Assembly (NCBI GenBank): GCA_963844625.1
Contig: CAWJPF010000011.1
Span: 186,001 to 250,000, forward strand
DNA: 64,000 nt
Origin: Palsa-504 sp963844625
GTDB taxonomy: Bacteria; Actinomycetota; Actinomycetes; Streptosporangiales; Streptosporangiaceae
Direction of reading: 5' to 3'
Positions 52,744 through 62,170 of the stretch are shown in pieces. The number at the start of each line of letters is the position of its first letter. The first letter of the stretch is position 1. A program made the position numbers and the translations under genes. The notes below the pieces were generated by a model that worked only from the letters and a program-made list of their open reading frames with translations, did not search any database and was not told the origin of the DNA.

Positions 52744-53193
52744 GTGACGACGCCGCAGCCAGAGGAGCAGATGCGGGTAAAGGGCACCCGGGCGCGCGGA
52801 ACCAGGCAGGCGCAAGCCCTGGCCACGGCCCTGGACAGCCTGCCCGGCTTCTGCAGTGCCCAGGAGATCCACGCGGAGCTGCGCCGTAAGGGCGAGCACG
52901 TCGGGCTCACCACCGTCTACCGGCACCTGCAGGCACTCAGCGAGCAGGGCCGCATCGACGCGATCCGCGACGACAGCGGCGAGATCCTCTACCGCCAGTG
53001 CGAAACGAGCGTGCACCATCACCACCTGACCTGCCGCAACTGCGGGCGCAGCGTGGAGGTGGAGGGCCGGGCGGTGGAGCAGTGGGCGGAACGGGTCGCC
53101 GCCGAGGCCGGCTTCACCGACGTGGGTCACACGGTCGAGCTGTTCGGCCTGTGCCCGCAGTGCGCGGAGTTCAAGGGTCCCAAGGGGGTCTAG
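52744..53193 (+). CDS. zur: Zinc uptake regulator, Fur family
   Basis: 149 residues from GTG 52744, which lies 7 bases after TACCGT and is probably leaderless. Winged helix: LDSLPGFCSAQEIHAELRRK, LTTVYRHLQALSEQGR. Metal sites: HHHH in TSVHHHHLTCRNCG, and the structural zinc pairs CRNCG and CPQCAEF. Its position beside the zinc transporter and a matching operator identifies Zur rather than Fur. It overlaps the convergent acyltransferase stop. Confidence 0.9.
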   Translation: MTTPQPEEQMRVKGTRARGTRQAQALATALDSLPGFCSAQEIHAELRRKGEHVGLTTVYRHLQALSEQGRIDAIRDDSGEILYRQCETSVHHHHLTCRNCGRSVEVEGRAVEQWAERVAAEAGFTDVGHTVELFGLCPQCAEFKGPKGV

Positions 53194-53879
53194 GACCCGT
53201 TCGCCGCGGCCAGCTCGGCCTTGCGGTCGGAGGCGAACATGTGGACGTACTCCTGGCCGGAGAGCTGCTGGATCGCGCTGATCACCTGCTCGGCGATCAG
53301 CCGCCTGGCCTTGCCGGGCGGCCCCGCGGTGATCTCCGGGGCAAACGTGAGCGGCGCGCCGATCCTGACCTCGATCCGGCCGGGCCGCGGGACCATACGG
53401 CCGGGGGGCAGTACCCGCCGGGTGCCGATGATCGCGACCGGCAGGACCGGGAGGCCGGACTTCAGGGCGAGCCAGCCGACGCCCGGCCGGCCGCGGTACA
53501 GGCGTCCGTCGGGGGACCTGGTGCCTTCCGGGTAGATGGCGAACAGGTTCCCGTCCTGCAGCAGGGTCAGCGCCGCCGCCAGCGTGTCCTGGGCGGCGCG
53601 CGGCCCGTCCCGGTCCATCTGCAGCTGGTTCGTGGCCTTCAGGTACGCGGCCCACAGCCGGGCCCGGGGCCCGGTGGCGGTGAAATACTCGGCCTTGGCC
53701 GAGAACGTCACCGGCCGGTCGAGCATCAGCGGCAGGAAGATGGAGTCGACGACCGACTGGTGGTTAGCCGCGAGGATCGCGCCGCCCGAGGCGGGCACGT
53801 GCTCGGCGCCGGTCACCTTCGGGCGCCAGATCGTATGCAGGAACGGGCCGGCGACGATGCGCGATAGCTGGTATTGCAC
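53190..53879 (-). CDS. 1-acyl-glycerol-3-phosphate acyltransferase-like (PlsC)
   Basis: 229 residues. The catalytic HX4D motif is in AANHQSVVDSIFL, and the phosphate-binding motif is LFAIYPEGTRSPDGRLYRGR. The family acylates lysophosphatidate or related lipids at the inner membrane. Actinobacteria carry several paralogues, so the exact acceptor is uncertain. No close operon partner, though the next gene upstream is on the same strand. Confidence 0.88.
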   Translation of the reverse strand: MQYQLSRIVAGPFLHTIWRPKVTGAEHVPASGGAILAANHQSVVDSIFLPLMLDRPVTFSAKAEYFTATGPRARLWAAYLKATNQLQMDRDGPRAAQDTLAAALTLLQDGNLFAIYPEGTRSPDGRLYRGRPGVGWLALKSGLPVLPVAIIGTRRVLPPGRMVPRPGRIEVRIGAPLTFAPEITAGPPGKARRLIAEQVISAIQQLSGQEYVHMFASDRKAELAAANGS

Positions 53880-53893
53880 GGGTCACTTTCTGC

Positions 53894-56028
53894 TTACGCG
53901 GGCTGGCCAGCGGGTCGTGAGTCAGAAGATCCGGCGACGGTGGTACCAAGATAGCGCGCCTGGCGATCTTGCCCGGCGGTGGCCGCGGCGATCCCGATGC
54001 CCAGCGGCAGCGCCAGCGGCAGCACGGCGGCCGGCACGATGACCCCCGAGTCGTCGGCCAGCCAGCCCAGCACCGGCAGCAGCCACAGCAGCGCCAGGAC
54101 CACGCGCAGCAACGGCTGGGCCGCGTAGGCCAGCGGGATGGTCTTCAGCCGGAACCACGCGGGCCGCCATAGCATCAGCCCGGTCACCGCGACCACGACC
54201 GGGACCAGCGGGCTGAACGCGCCAACCGAGAGCGAGCCGAGGTTGGAGCTGATCTTCCGCTGCAGCAGGTCGCCCGAGTGCCCGTGCAGCGTGCTACCGC
54301 CGAACGAGCCGATGTCGGACGGGCCGGTGACCGGCGTCAAGTAGCTGATCAGCGCGAACACCGCGAACAGGGCGAGCCCGCTGACCGCGACAAGCAGCAC
54401 CAGGCGCCAGCTGAGCCTGACCCCGGCCACCGCCGCGGCCAGCAGCAGGAAACAGGGCACCATCGCGATCGTGCCGCCGACCTTGCCGCCGAACCCGGGC
54501 CAGCCGGAGGCGAACACCGCGAACACGCCGATCACGGCCACCGCCAGCAGCGCCGGCCGCCGGGACGACGGATAGCGCCGCCGCGCCAGCAGAGCCAGCC
54601 ACGCCGCGGCCACCAGCGCGGTGCTGCCGTAGATGCCCAGCGCCTCGTTGCCGATGCCGTAGAACCGGCCGCCTTCGATCACCGAGAGCCCGAACGGCGT
54701 CTCCAGCTGCAGCCGGGACCCGGTCATCACGTCGATGCCCAGCACGACCAGGGTGAACAGGGAGATCACGCCGAACGGCCCGAGCGGATCACGACGCCAC
54801 GGTCCCGCCAGCGCGGCCGCGCCGATGACCAGCGCCCAGGCCGCGGCCATCCCGTACAGCCACGCCGCCGGATGGGCGAACAGCCACCACGGCACCAGGC
54901 TGGCCAGGAACGTGCCCACCGGCACCGCAGCGGCGAACACCCCGGCCACCCGCCACCACCGGGCCCGCTGCCTGCGCCGTTCCGGTGCGGCGCCCCAGCA
55001 CGCCAGCCCGATCGCGGCCAGCACGAGCACGTCGGCCAGCACGTAGGCCCAGTAGAACTCGCTGTGCGTCGACCGCCAGACCTGCTCGGCCGTATCCCGG
55101 CCGGTCAAGGACCTGATCGCCGGGGCCAGTGCGCCCCGGCCGGCCCGGGTGAGCTCCGCGCCGGCCAGGCCGCGGGCGCGGGCCGGCCGAGCCAGTGCAG
55201 GACGGTCGGGGTCACGTCGGTGAGCACGACCAGGCCGGGCTGCCGCGTCGAGCTGGCGTCGAGCAGGCCCGCCCGGTAACCGGGCCCGCTGACCAGAGCC
55301 AGCTGCAGGTGCGGCGGCTTGGTCGTCGCGCCGGGCGCGGTGACCAGCAACGTGGTGCCGGCGGGTAGTTCGGCCACCACGCGGGCGAGTTGGGAGTCTG
55401 CCGAGGCGAGTGCCGATGCCCGTTCGGTATATCCGATATTTCCCAGGTCCACAACGGTCAGCGGGCAGCGGGACAGCACCCCCGCGGTGAGGCCCGCCAC
55501 CGAGGGCAGGTAGGAGGCGACGTGCCCGGCCCGGTCGGCCAGCGCCAGCGCGGCGCCCGGGCCGACGGCGGTGGCGCAGCCCGCGGCGCTCGCCAGCAGG
55601 CCCCAGTCGGGGTCGTTGCGGAACCGCTGGTTGTAGGACTCCAGCGGGCCCAGGCCGGGGACCTCGGCGCCGCCCCCGGCCGGCACCACGGCCGGGAACG
55701 TCCCGCAGGCGGCGTTGGTGTGATCGGACTGCACGCGGGCGCCCGCGTTCAGCATGAGCCAGCCGTCAGCCGGGCAGGTGAGCGGCTGCAGCGCGTGGTC
55801 CACCAGCGACCCCACCGAACCCTGCCCGGCCAGCCGCCACAACGTGGGCGTCGCGGCCGGTGAGACCTCGCTCCACCGCAGCCCGGACAGGCCGACCACG
55901 ACGACGTGCCGCGCCGGCGGCGACGCCGGTGTCGCGGCGCGGGCCGGGCTGGCGGCCCAGACTGCGGACACGGCCGCGAGCAGGCAGGCCAAAAGCGCCG
56001 CCCGCAGCACGACTGGCCTCATGCGCAT
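53894..56028 (-). pseudogene. Secreted phosphatase-like/membrane protein, frameshifted
   Basis: Two frames form one protein of about 711 residues. The N-terminal frame (ATG 56028, signal peptide LRAALLACLLAAVSAVWAAS) is an alkaline-phosphatase-superfamily-like domain: HVVVVGLSGLRWSEVSPAAT, LVVLTDVTPTVLHWLG. Near 55175 one G appears lost; the other frame resumes GLAGAELTRAGRGALAPAIR and SLTGRDTAEQVWRSTHSEFY, then ten or so membrane helices. The usual metal-ligand set is only partly visible. I recall one-chain homologues in actinomycetes of unknown function. Confidence 0.65.
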
Positions 56029-56059
56029 TCGCCCACGGTATCCGGGAAAAGCCTTTTAT

Positions 56060-57136
56060 TCAGAACGAGACGTCGTGCACCTCGATGTGCCCGGTCTCGC
56101 CCGCCAGGACCTCGCCGATCAGCGCGGCGGGCAGCCCCTGGGCCCGCAGTTCGCCCAGCAGGGCGGGCGCCGCGGCCGGCGGGGTGGCCAGCAGCAGGCC
56201 GCCCGAGGTCTGGGCGTCGTGCAGCAGGACGGCGAGTTCGGCCGGGATGGCCGCGTCCAGGGTGGTGGCGCGGCGCATGCGGTCGGTGTTCGCCCTGGTC
56301 CCGCCGGAGACGTAGCCGGCCGCGGCCAGTTCGGCGGCGCCGGGGAGCAGCGGGACCGACCTCGCCGCTAGCCGGGCCGCCACGCCGCTGGCGGCCAGCA
56401 TCCGGTGCAGGTGGCCGAGCAGCCCGAACCCGGTCACGTCGGTAGCGGCCCGGACCCCCGCGGCCAGGGCGGCCTGGCTGGCGCCCGCGTTGAGCAGGAT
56501 CATGGCGGCGACCGCGGCGGCTAGCACCTGGTCGGGGGCCGCGCCGCGCTTGAGCGCGGTGGCGACCACGCCGGTGCCGACGGCCTTGGTGAGGATCAGC
56601 TGGTCCCCCGGCGCCGCGCGGTCGATGGTCATGAGCCGGTCCGGGTGGGCCAGGCCCACCACGGCCAGGCCGTACTTGGGCACCGGGTCATCGATCGTGT
56701 GCCCGCCCGCGACGAAGCAGCCGGCCTGCGCCGCCACCTGCGCGCCGCCGCGCAGCACCTGGCCGAGGAGGGCGAGGTCGAGCCCGTCGCCCGGCCAGGC
56801 GGCCAGGTTGACCGCGAACAGCGGCCGGCCGCCCATCGCGTACACGTCGGACAGCGCGTTCGCGGCCGCGATGGCGCCCCAGTCGAACGGGTCGTCGACG
56901 ATCGGGGTGAAGAAGTCGGTGGTCAGCACCAGCGCGCGCTCGTCGTCTAGGCGCAGCACGGCCGCGTCGTCGCCTTCGAGCGCGCCGATGAGCAGGTCGC
57001 CGGCCGCCGGGACGGTGTCCATGGTGGCGAACAGGGCCTCGAGCTTGGCCAGCGGCAGCTTGCACGCGCAGCCCGCGCCGGGCGACAGTGACGTCAGCCG
57101 GGGGGCCTGGGTCTGGTCAGCGGTCACGCTCGCCAC
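56060..57136 (-). CDS. selD: Selenide, water dikinase
   Basis: 358 residues from GTG 57136. The active-site loop SPGAGCACKLP contains the catalytic Cys and Lys (GCGCK in E. coli). Nucleotide-binding Asp motifs are DDAAVLRLDDERALVLTTDF, NALSDVYAMGGRP and AGGHTIDDPVPKYGL. It makes selenophosphate from selenide and ATP, for selenocysteine or selenouridine. No selA, selB or selC is in this window, so the use of selenium must lie elsewhere. Confidence 0.92.
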   Translation of the reverse strand: MASVTADQTQAPRLTSLSPGAGCACKLPLAKLEALFATMDTVPAAGDLLIGALEGDDAAVLRLDDERALVLTTDFFTPIVDDPFDWGAIAAANALSDVYAMGGRPLFAVNLAAWPGDGLDLALLGQVLRGGAQVAAQAGCFVAGGHTIDDPVPKYGLAVVGLAHPDRLMTIDRAAPGDQLILTKAVGTGVVATALKRGAAPDQVLAAAVAAMILLNAGASQAALAAGVRAATDVTGFGLLGHLHRMLAASGVAARLAARSVPLLPGAAELAAAGYVSGGTRANTDRMRRATTLDAAIPAELAVLLHDAQTSGGLLLATPPAAAPALLGELRAQGLPAALIGEVLAGETGHIEVHDVSF

Positions 57137-57205
57137 TGTAGCCGCGGGCCGTTATCACCAGGCGGCGGTGGCTACTTCCGCGGCGGCGGCGAAGTTTTAC
57201 GATAT

Positions 57206-58333
57206 TCACGATCGCAGCGGGTCGAACGGTGCGAGGTCGAGGTCTGGCGGGTTCGGCGGGTTCGGCGGCAGGCCCAGGGCGATGCGGGCGGCGACGGCGC
57301 CGGCTAGCGGACCCATGGTCAGCCCGGTTGCGCCGAGGCCGGTGGCCACGACCAGGCCGTCGACGCCTGCCACCGGGCCGAGCAGCGGGCGGACATCCGG
57401 GCCGGCCGGGCGCAGGCCCACCCGGGTCTCGAGGTACGTGCCCGAGCTGAGCCCGGGCGCCACGGCCAGGGCGTTGGCCAGGACCTCGGCCAGGCCGCCC
57501 GGCGTGACCCGGACGTCGAAACCGGAGCCGGTCTCCCTGGTCGCGCCCGCGACCACCCGCGACCCTTCGAAGGCCAGCAGGTAATGCCCGGTGGCCGAGG
57601 GCAGGATCACCGGCCAGCGGCTGGTGTCGGCGGAACCCAGGCCGATGTGCACGATCTGGCCGCGCTGCGGGACGACCCGGACCGTGACGCCAGCCGGCTC
57701 GGCGAACGCGGCCGTCCACGCGCCCGCGGCGGCCACTACGGCGTCCGCCTCGATCAGTTCCCCGGCCACGGTCACGCCCTTGACCCGGTCCCCGTCGCGC
57801 ACCAGCCGCGCCTCGCCGGCTCGCGTCGCGGCGCCGCGCCGGGACGCCGCCCGCACCAGGGCACCTGCGAGCCGCCGGCCATCGACCCGGGCCGCGCCCG
57901 GGATATACACGGCCGCCGCTCCGGGGCGCAGCGGCGGGAACATGCTCCGCGCCTGGACGCTGTCCACGGTCTGGATCTCGCCGATCTCGGGCGCCTCGGG
58001 CCGCCGGGCGGCGAGCCGTTGCCGGGCCTGCTCGAGCTGATCGTCGTCGCCGGCCAGCAGGAGCGCCCCGACCTGGCGGTAGGAGACGTCAGCCTCGCCG
58101 AGTTCGGCCAGGGCCGCGATCAGCGCCGGGTACTGGCGCGCCGCGGCGCAGGCGAAGCCGTACCAGGACGGGTCATCGACCGCGGCGGTCCACGGGCAGA
58201 TGATCCCCGCGCCCGCGGCGGTCGCCTGTCCGGGCCGGGCCGCGTCGACCAGCGTGACCTGCGCGCCCAGGCCGCTGGCGGTGTACGCGCAGGCGGCGCC
58301 GACGACCCCGGAACCCACCACGATCAGCCGCAT
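57206..58333 (-). CDS. FAD-dependent oxidoreductase, D-amino acid oxidase family
   Basis: 375 residues. The N-terminal dinucleotide fold is RLIVVGSGVVGAACAYTASG, followed by TAAGAGIICPWT, and the C-terminal FAD motif is VATGLGATGLTMGPLAGAVA. DAO-family members oxidise amino acids, glycine, sarcosine or related amines. The specificity is not readable. Divergent from otsA with only 26 bases between starts. Confidence 0.82.
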   Translation of the reverse strand: MRLIVVGSGVVGAACAYTASGLGAQVTLVDAARPGQATAAGAGIICPWTAAVDDPSWYGFACAAARQYPALIAALAELGEADVSYRQVGALLLAGDDDQLEQARQRLAARRPEAPEIGEIQTVDSVQARSMFPPLRPGAAAVYIPGAARVDGRRLAGALVRAASRRGAATRAGEARLVRDGDRVKGVTVAGELIEADAVVAAAGAWTAAFAEPAGVTVRVVPQRGQIVHIGLGSADTSRWPVILPSATGHYLLAFEGSRVVAGATRETGSGFDVRVTPGGLAEVLANALAVAPGLSSGTYLETRVGLRPAGPDVRPLLGPVAGVDGLVVATGLGATGLTMGPLAGAVAARIALGLPPNPPNPPDLDLAPFDPLRS

Positions 58334-58359
58334 CTCCCGTTCAGGCTAAGGTTTAACGG

Positions 58360-59810
58360 ATGACGCGCGCCCATAGTTTCGTCGTAGTGGCCAGCCGGCT
58401 GCCGGTCGACCGGGTCGAGGACCCAGACGGCCAGGCAACCTGGCGGCCCAGTCCGGGCGGGCTGGTAACCGCGCTTGAACCGGTCATGCGCGAGGCGGGC
58501 GGCGTGTGGATCGGCTGGTCGGGCGACGCGGGGCCGGCCCGGGACCGTTCGACGCCGACGGCCTGCACCTGGTCGGGATAGGACTATCCGAGACCGAGGT
58601 CAGGAGGTTCTACGAGGGGTTCGCCAACGCGACGCTGTGGCCGCTCTATCACGACGTCATCGCCCCGCCCCAGTTCCATCGCAGCTGGTGGGACGCGTAC
58701 GTGGCGGTCAACCGGCGCTTCGCCGAGGCGGCGGCGGAGCAAGCCGCCGAAGGGGCGACGGTATGGGTTCACGACTACCAGCTCCAGCTGGTACCGCGAA
58801 TGCTCCGCGAGCTGCGCGGCGACCTGCGGATCGGCTTTTTCAACCACATCCCGTTCCCCGGCTATGAGATCTTCGCCCAGCTTCCGTGGCGCCGGCAGGT
58901 GGTCGAGGGCCTGCTCGGCGCGGATCTGGTCGGGTTCCAGCGCCGGGCCGACGCGGCGAACTTCCTGCGCGCGTGCCGCCGGGCCGCGGGCCTGACCACC
59001 AAGGGACCGACCGTGCGGGTCGACGGCCCGGCCGGCCCGCGCGAGGTGCAGGCGGCGGCGTTCCCGATCTCGATCGACGCGGCGGGTCTCAGCGAGATCG
59101 CGCGGCGGGAGGATGTCAGGAAGCGGGCGCAGGAAATCCGGGAGGCCCTGGGCCAGCCGGAGGTGCTCATGCTGGGCATCGACCGGCTCGACTACACCAA
59201 GGGGATCCTGCACCGCCTGCGGGCCTACGGCGAGCTGCTCAACGAGGACCGCCTCGGCGCGCAGACGGTCCTGGTTCAGGTCGCGAGCCCGAGCCGGGAG
59301 CGGGTGGAGGCTTACCGCGAGCTGCGCGATGACGTCGAGCAGATGGTGAGCCGGATCAACGGCCAGCACGGGGAGGTAGGGTCCCCGCCGGTTCACTACC
59401 TGCACCAGTCCTATCCCAGGGAGGAAATGGCCGCGCTTTACCTGGCGGCCGACGTGATGCTGGTGACCCCGCTGCGGGACGGGATGAACCTGGTGGCCAA
59501 GGAGTACGTGGCCTGCCGCACCGACGAGACCGGCGCGCTGGTGCTCAGCGAATTCACCGGGGCGGCCGACGAGCTCGCCGGCGCGTTCCTGGTGAACCCC
59601 CACGACATCGAGGGGCTGAAGGACACCATCGTGCGGGCGGCGGCGATCACGCCGGCCGAGGCCAGGCGCCGGATGCGCGCCATGCGGCGGCGGGTGCGCG
59701 AGCACGACGTCGCCTACTGGGCGGCCAGCTTCCTGGGCCAGCTCGGCGGCGCGGACGGCGTGACGCCGGCTCAGGCGGCGCGGCTCTCTCCCGACCACGC
59801 CGCGCCCTAA
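58360..59810 (+). pseudogene. otsA: Trehalose-6-phosphate synthase, one frameshift
   Basis: Two frames form a full-length GT20 protein of about 483 residues. The first (ATG 58360) has FVVVASRLPVDRVEDPD, SPGGLVTALEPVMR and GVWIGWSGD. It runs out of frame near 58540, where the second continues PFDADGLHLVGIGLSETEV. Conserved sites follow: WVHDYQLQLVPRMLRE, FNHIPFPGYEIF, GIDRLDYTKGILHRL, PLRDGMNLVAKEYVACR. Transfers glucose from a nucleotide sugar to glucose-6-phosphate. All catalytic regions are intact, so a sequencing indel is as plausible as loss of function. Confidence 0.85.
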
Positions 59811-59839
59811 CAGAACCTGTTCGTCAGGCTGGGACGCCT

Positions 59840-60018
59840 TTACCGTTCATCCCGGAGAGTTCGGGGGACGTGGTCGTCGTCGAGGCACGCTACACGGGGG
59901 GTTTTTAGAGTCTCGACGCTCAGGTGTGCCACCTGTGGCGGGTACGTGACGGCAAGATCACGGGCTTCCAGCAGTACGTGGACACCGGCCAGCTCCGGGA
60001 TGTGGAAGGCGCGCGCTT
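59840..60018 (+). pseudogene. SnoaL-like fragment with in-frame stop
   Basis: VVVVEARYTGGF, a TAG stop, then SLDAQVCHLWRVRDGKITGF and QQYVDTGQLRDV match the last two strands and helix of SnoaL/NTF2-like proteins. The N-terminal half is missing and the middle carries a deletion and a stop. A decayed gene. Confidence 0.55.
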
Positions 60019-60664
60019 AGTTCCGGCTGAGGCTGGCGTCGGCGGCACACTGGAGGAAGGCGGCCGCCCGCTCGAAGGTCTCTCCGAGGCGGCGCCCGGC
60101 CAGTTCGACCTGGTAGGCCCGGTACCGGGTCATCTCCCACTCCTGTCCGCGCGCCGGCAGCGCGTCGAGCCCGGGCTCGGGCATCGGCCGCCAGGTCCAT
60201 TCCGCGACAGGGACAGCGCCAGGACCGGAATGGTCCCGGGACGGCCGGATGAAGTCAGCGTGATCCGCGTAGTAGCCCATCCGGTTCCGCACGAACCGCA
60301 GGCCGCCGAAGGTCCCCTCGATCACGCGGCGCTCGGCGGCTTCATACCCGGCCAGGACGCCGTGGTAGACATCGGAGTGATAGCGGACCAAGGTGGCGTC
60401 GACCATGGTGACCCACCACACGGCCTCGCTGATGGCCGCGAAGGCGTGCGGCCGGTGCCACCCGGTCGCCCGCAGCAGCCGGTCGGTCGTCTCCTGCATC
60501 GCGGTGATAGACCAGTCCAGGGTGCCGGTCTCGGCCGGAAGGTCGCTCGCATTCTGGCGGTTCCATGCGACCCGGCAGCGAGCCGAGCAGAACCGGGCGT
60601 GCTCACGCCGCGGCGTGAACGACGCGCCGCACTGCTCGCAACTCCGGGTATCAGCCACGACCAC
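60017..60664 (-). CDS. Zinc-ribbon protein of unknown function
   Basis: 215 residues from GTG 60664. The N-terminal zinc ribbon is CEQCGASFTPRREHARFC then SARCR (CxxC...CxxxC). The rest is a helical domain (AISEAVWWVTMVDATLVRYH, FGGLRFVRNRMGYYADHADF) that I know only as a hypothetical actinobacterial family. A TAACAT -10 box ends just before the start, suggesting a leaderless transcript, and a 14-bp palindrome covers that box. Confidence 0.7.
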   Translation of the reverse strand: MVVADTRSCEQCGASFTPRREHARFCSARCRVAWNRQNASDLPAETGTLDWSITAMQETTDRLLRATGWHRPHAFAAISEAVWWVTMVDATLVRYHSDVYHGVLAGYEAAERRVIEGTFGGLRFVRNRMGYYADHADFIRPSRDHSGPGAVPVAEWTWRPMPEPGLDALPARGQEWEMTRYRAYQVELAGRRLGETFERAAAFLQCAADASLSRN

Positions 60665-60667
60665 CTA

Positions 60668-60681
60668 TGTTACGCGTAACA
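60668..60681. promoter_or_regulatory. 14-bp perfect palindrome between divergent genes
   Basis: TGTTACGCGTAACA overlaps the likely -10 of the minus-strand zinc-ribbon gene, 113 bases before the DUF899 gene. Candidate repressor operator. Confidence 0.55.
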
Positions 60682-60794
60682 CAGGTCAGTTAAGGTACTT
60701 CTGGCGCGCGGCACCGAGCCGGGTGTCCAGGCGGGCCCGGCTCGTTCGTCGTGGGGATGACGTCATCGGCTGCACATCAGAAACGAGGAGAGCA

Positions 60795-61490
60795 ATGAGT
60801 TTTCCGCAGGTTGTCTCCGCGAGCGAATGGCTGGCGGCCCGTAAGGAACTGCTCGAGGCGGAGACGCAGGCCGCCCGCGCCCTGGAACAGGCCAGGGACC
60901 AGCGCCGGGACCTGCCGGCCGTGCGGATCGACAAGGACTACGTCTTCGAGGGCCCAGCGGGGAAAGCGAGCCTGCTGGACCTGTTCGAGGGGCGCCGTCA
61001 GCTCATCATCCAGCACTTCATGTTCGACCCGTCCTGGGACGAAGGCTGCCCGTACTGCTCATACTCGGCCGACAGCGTGGGGCAGTTGGCCCACCTGCAC
61101 GCCTGCGACACCACGTTCGCGGCGGTCTCCCGTGCCCCGGTCAGCAAGATCGAGCCGTTCCGCCAGCGGATGGGGTGGACCTTCCCGTGGTACTCCTCGT
61201 TGGGCAGCGACTTCAACTACGACTTTCATGTCACCCACGATGAGAAGGTCGCGCCCTTCGAGTACAACTTCAAGACCAAACAGGAACTGATCGACGCGGG
61301 CCAGCCGTATTTCGCCGGGCCGGGCGAGAAGGGCGGGTTCAGCGTTTTCGTCCGCGACGGCGCCAGCGTCCTGCACACTTACTCCGACTACGGCACGGCC
61401 GCCGACCTGCTCTGCGGTACGGACCTCTACCTCGGCCTGACGCCGTTCGGCCGCCAGGACGCGGATCTGCGGCATCACGACAGGTACTAG
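60795..61490 (+). CDS. DUF899 thioredoxin-like protein
   Basis: 231 residues from ATG 60795, behind GAGGAG. It matches the DUF899 family: VSASEWLAARKELLEAETQA, LLDLFEGRRQLIIQHFMFDP, CPYCSYSADSVGQLAHLHA, VSRAPVSKIEPFRQRMGWTF. The fold is thioredoxin-like with a CPYC pair, but its redox role is unproven. It diverges from the zinc-ribbon gene across the palindrome. Confidence 0.9.
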   Translation: MSFPQVVSASEWLAARKELLEAETQAARALEQARDQRRDLPAVRIDKDYVFEGPAGKASLLDLFEGRRQLIIQHFMFDPSWDEGCPYCSYSADSVGQLAHLHACDTTFAAVSRAPVSKIEPFRQRMGWTFPWYSSLGSDFNYDFHVTHDEKVAPFEYNFKTKQELIDAGQPYFAGPGEKGGFSVFVRDGASVLHTYSDYGTAADLLCGTDLYLGLTPFGRQDADLRHHDRY

Positions 61491-61495
61491 GGCGT

Positions 61496-61610
61496 GTGCT
61501 GAGCGGGGTCGCGTGGCCAGGTACTGATCGCTGATCGAGGCGATGTCAGTGGTGTCCTGGTGGGTGCGCTCGCGGTTGTCGTAGCGGGTGGCCGGCCCGG
61601 CCGCGGTCGC
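61496..61610 (-). mobile_element. IS5-type transposase C-terminal remnant
   Basis: The minus-strand frame ATRYDNRERTHQDTTDIASI matches the ending of IS5-like transposases (TRYDKRxxxYxGTxDVASI). Neither the catalytic DDE core nor clear terminal repeats are present. Confidence 0.45.
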
Positions 61611-61794
61611 GGCGGTGTTTGTCCTGGTCGTCCTTGACCGGTCCCTCACCGGGCAGGTCACGGCGATCCAGCCCGGCCTGTCCTGATCCACACGACCCGG
61701 CCCAGGAGATCCCGCACGGCATGCCTGATCGCGTTCGGCCGATCACCGGGCCCAGTGACCGAGGAGGATCCGGCCGCCAGCTGGCCGCTGCCAG

Positions 61795-61850
61795 CCACAA
61801 CGATGGAGCATCGATGTTGCTCTGACCACATCGATGGAACATCGTTGTGG
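61795..61850. repeat. 56-bp near-perfect inverted repeat
   Basis: CCACAACGATG at one end and CATCGTTGTGG at the other are perfect inverted copies; inner CATCGATG words extend the match to about 22 bases per arm around a short centre. It contains four related CGATG words. It lies between the IS remnant and clpP, with no gene across it. Confidence 0.6.
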
Positions 61851-62099
61851 CCGGCGATGACGGCAGCAGGGCGAGCACCGGGGCGCGCGGGGCTGGAAGG
61901 ATCTCCCGGGGCCTGGGGGATAACATCCCCGGCCGCTGAGAGCACCACACGACCAGAGAGCGCCCGGTCGATCCTGGCGGCTCGTTTCCGTTCGGGCGTG
62001 ACGCGATCAGCCGCGATCGAGGCTGGCCGCAGCCCGGTCAGGCTTCGCCGCCCCTCAGGTGACCGACGGGACACGGGCCGGGCATGACCTAACGATCAC

Positions 62100-62114
62100 G
62101 CTGCTGTGGGCAGA
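62100..62114 (+). promoter_or_regulatory. Candidate PopR-type operator upstream of clpP
   Basis: GCTGCTGTGGGCAGA matches TCTGCC-N3-GGCAGA, the palindrome I recall for PopR at the Streptomyces clpP3 promoter, at 10 of 12 positions. It sits 57-71 bases before the first clpP start, and a PopR-like gene closes the locus. Confidence 0.4.
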
Positions 62115-62170
62115 TCCGCTCACGGCAGCGGACCGGGTATTCCGGGGCCGCCATGCCGCAGGCTGGAAAC

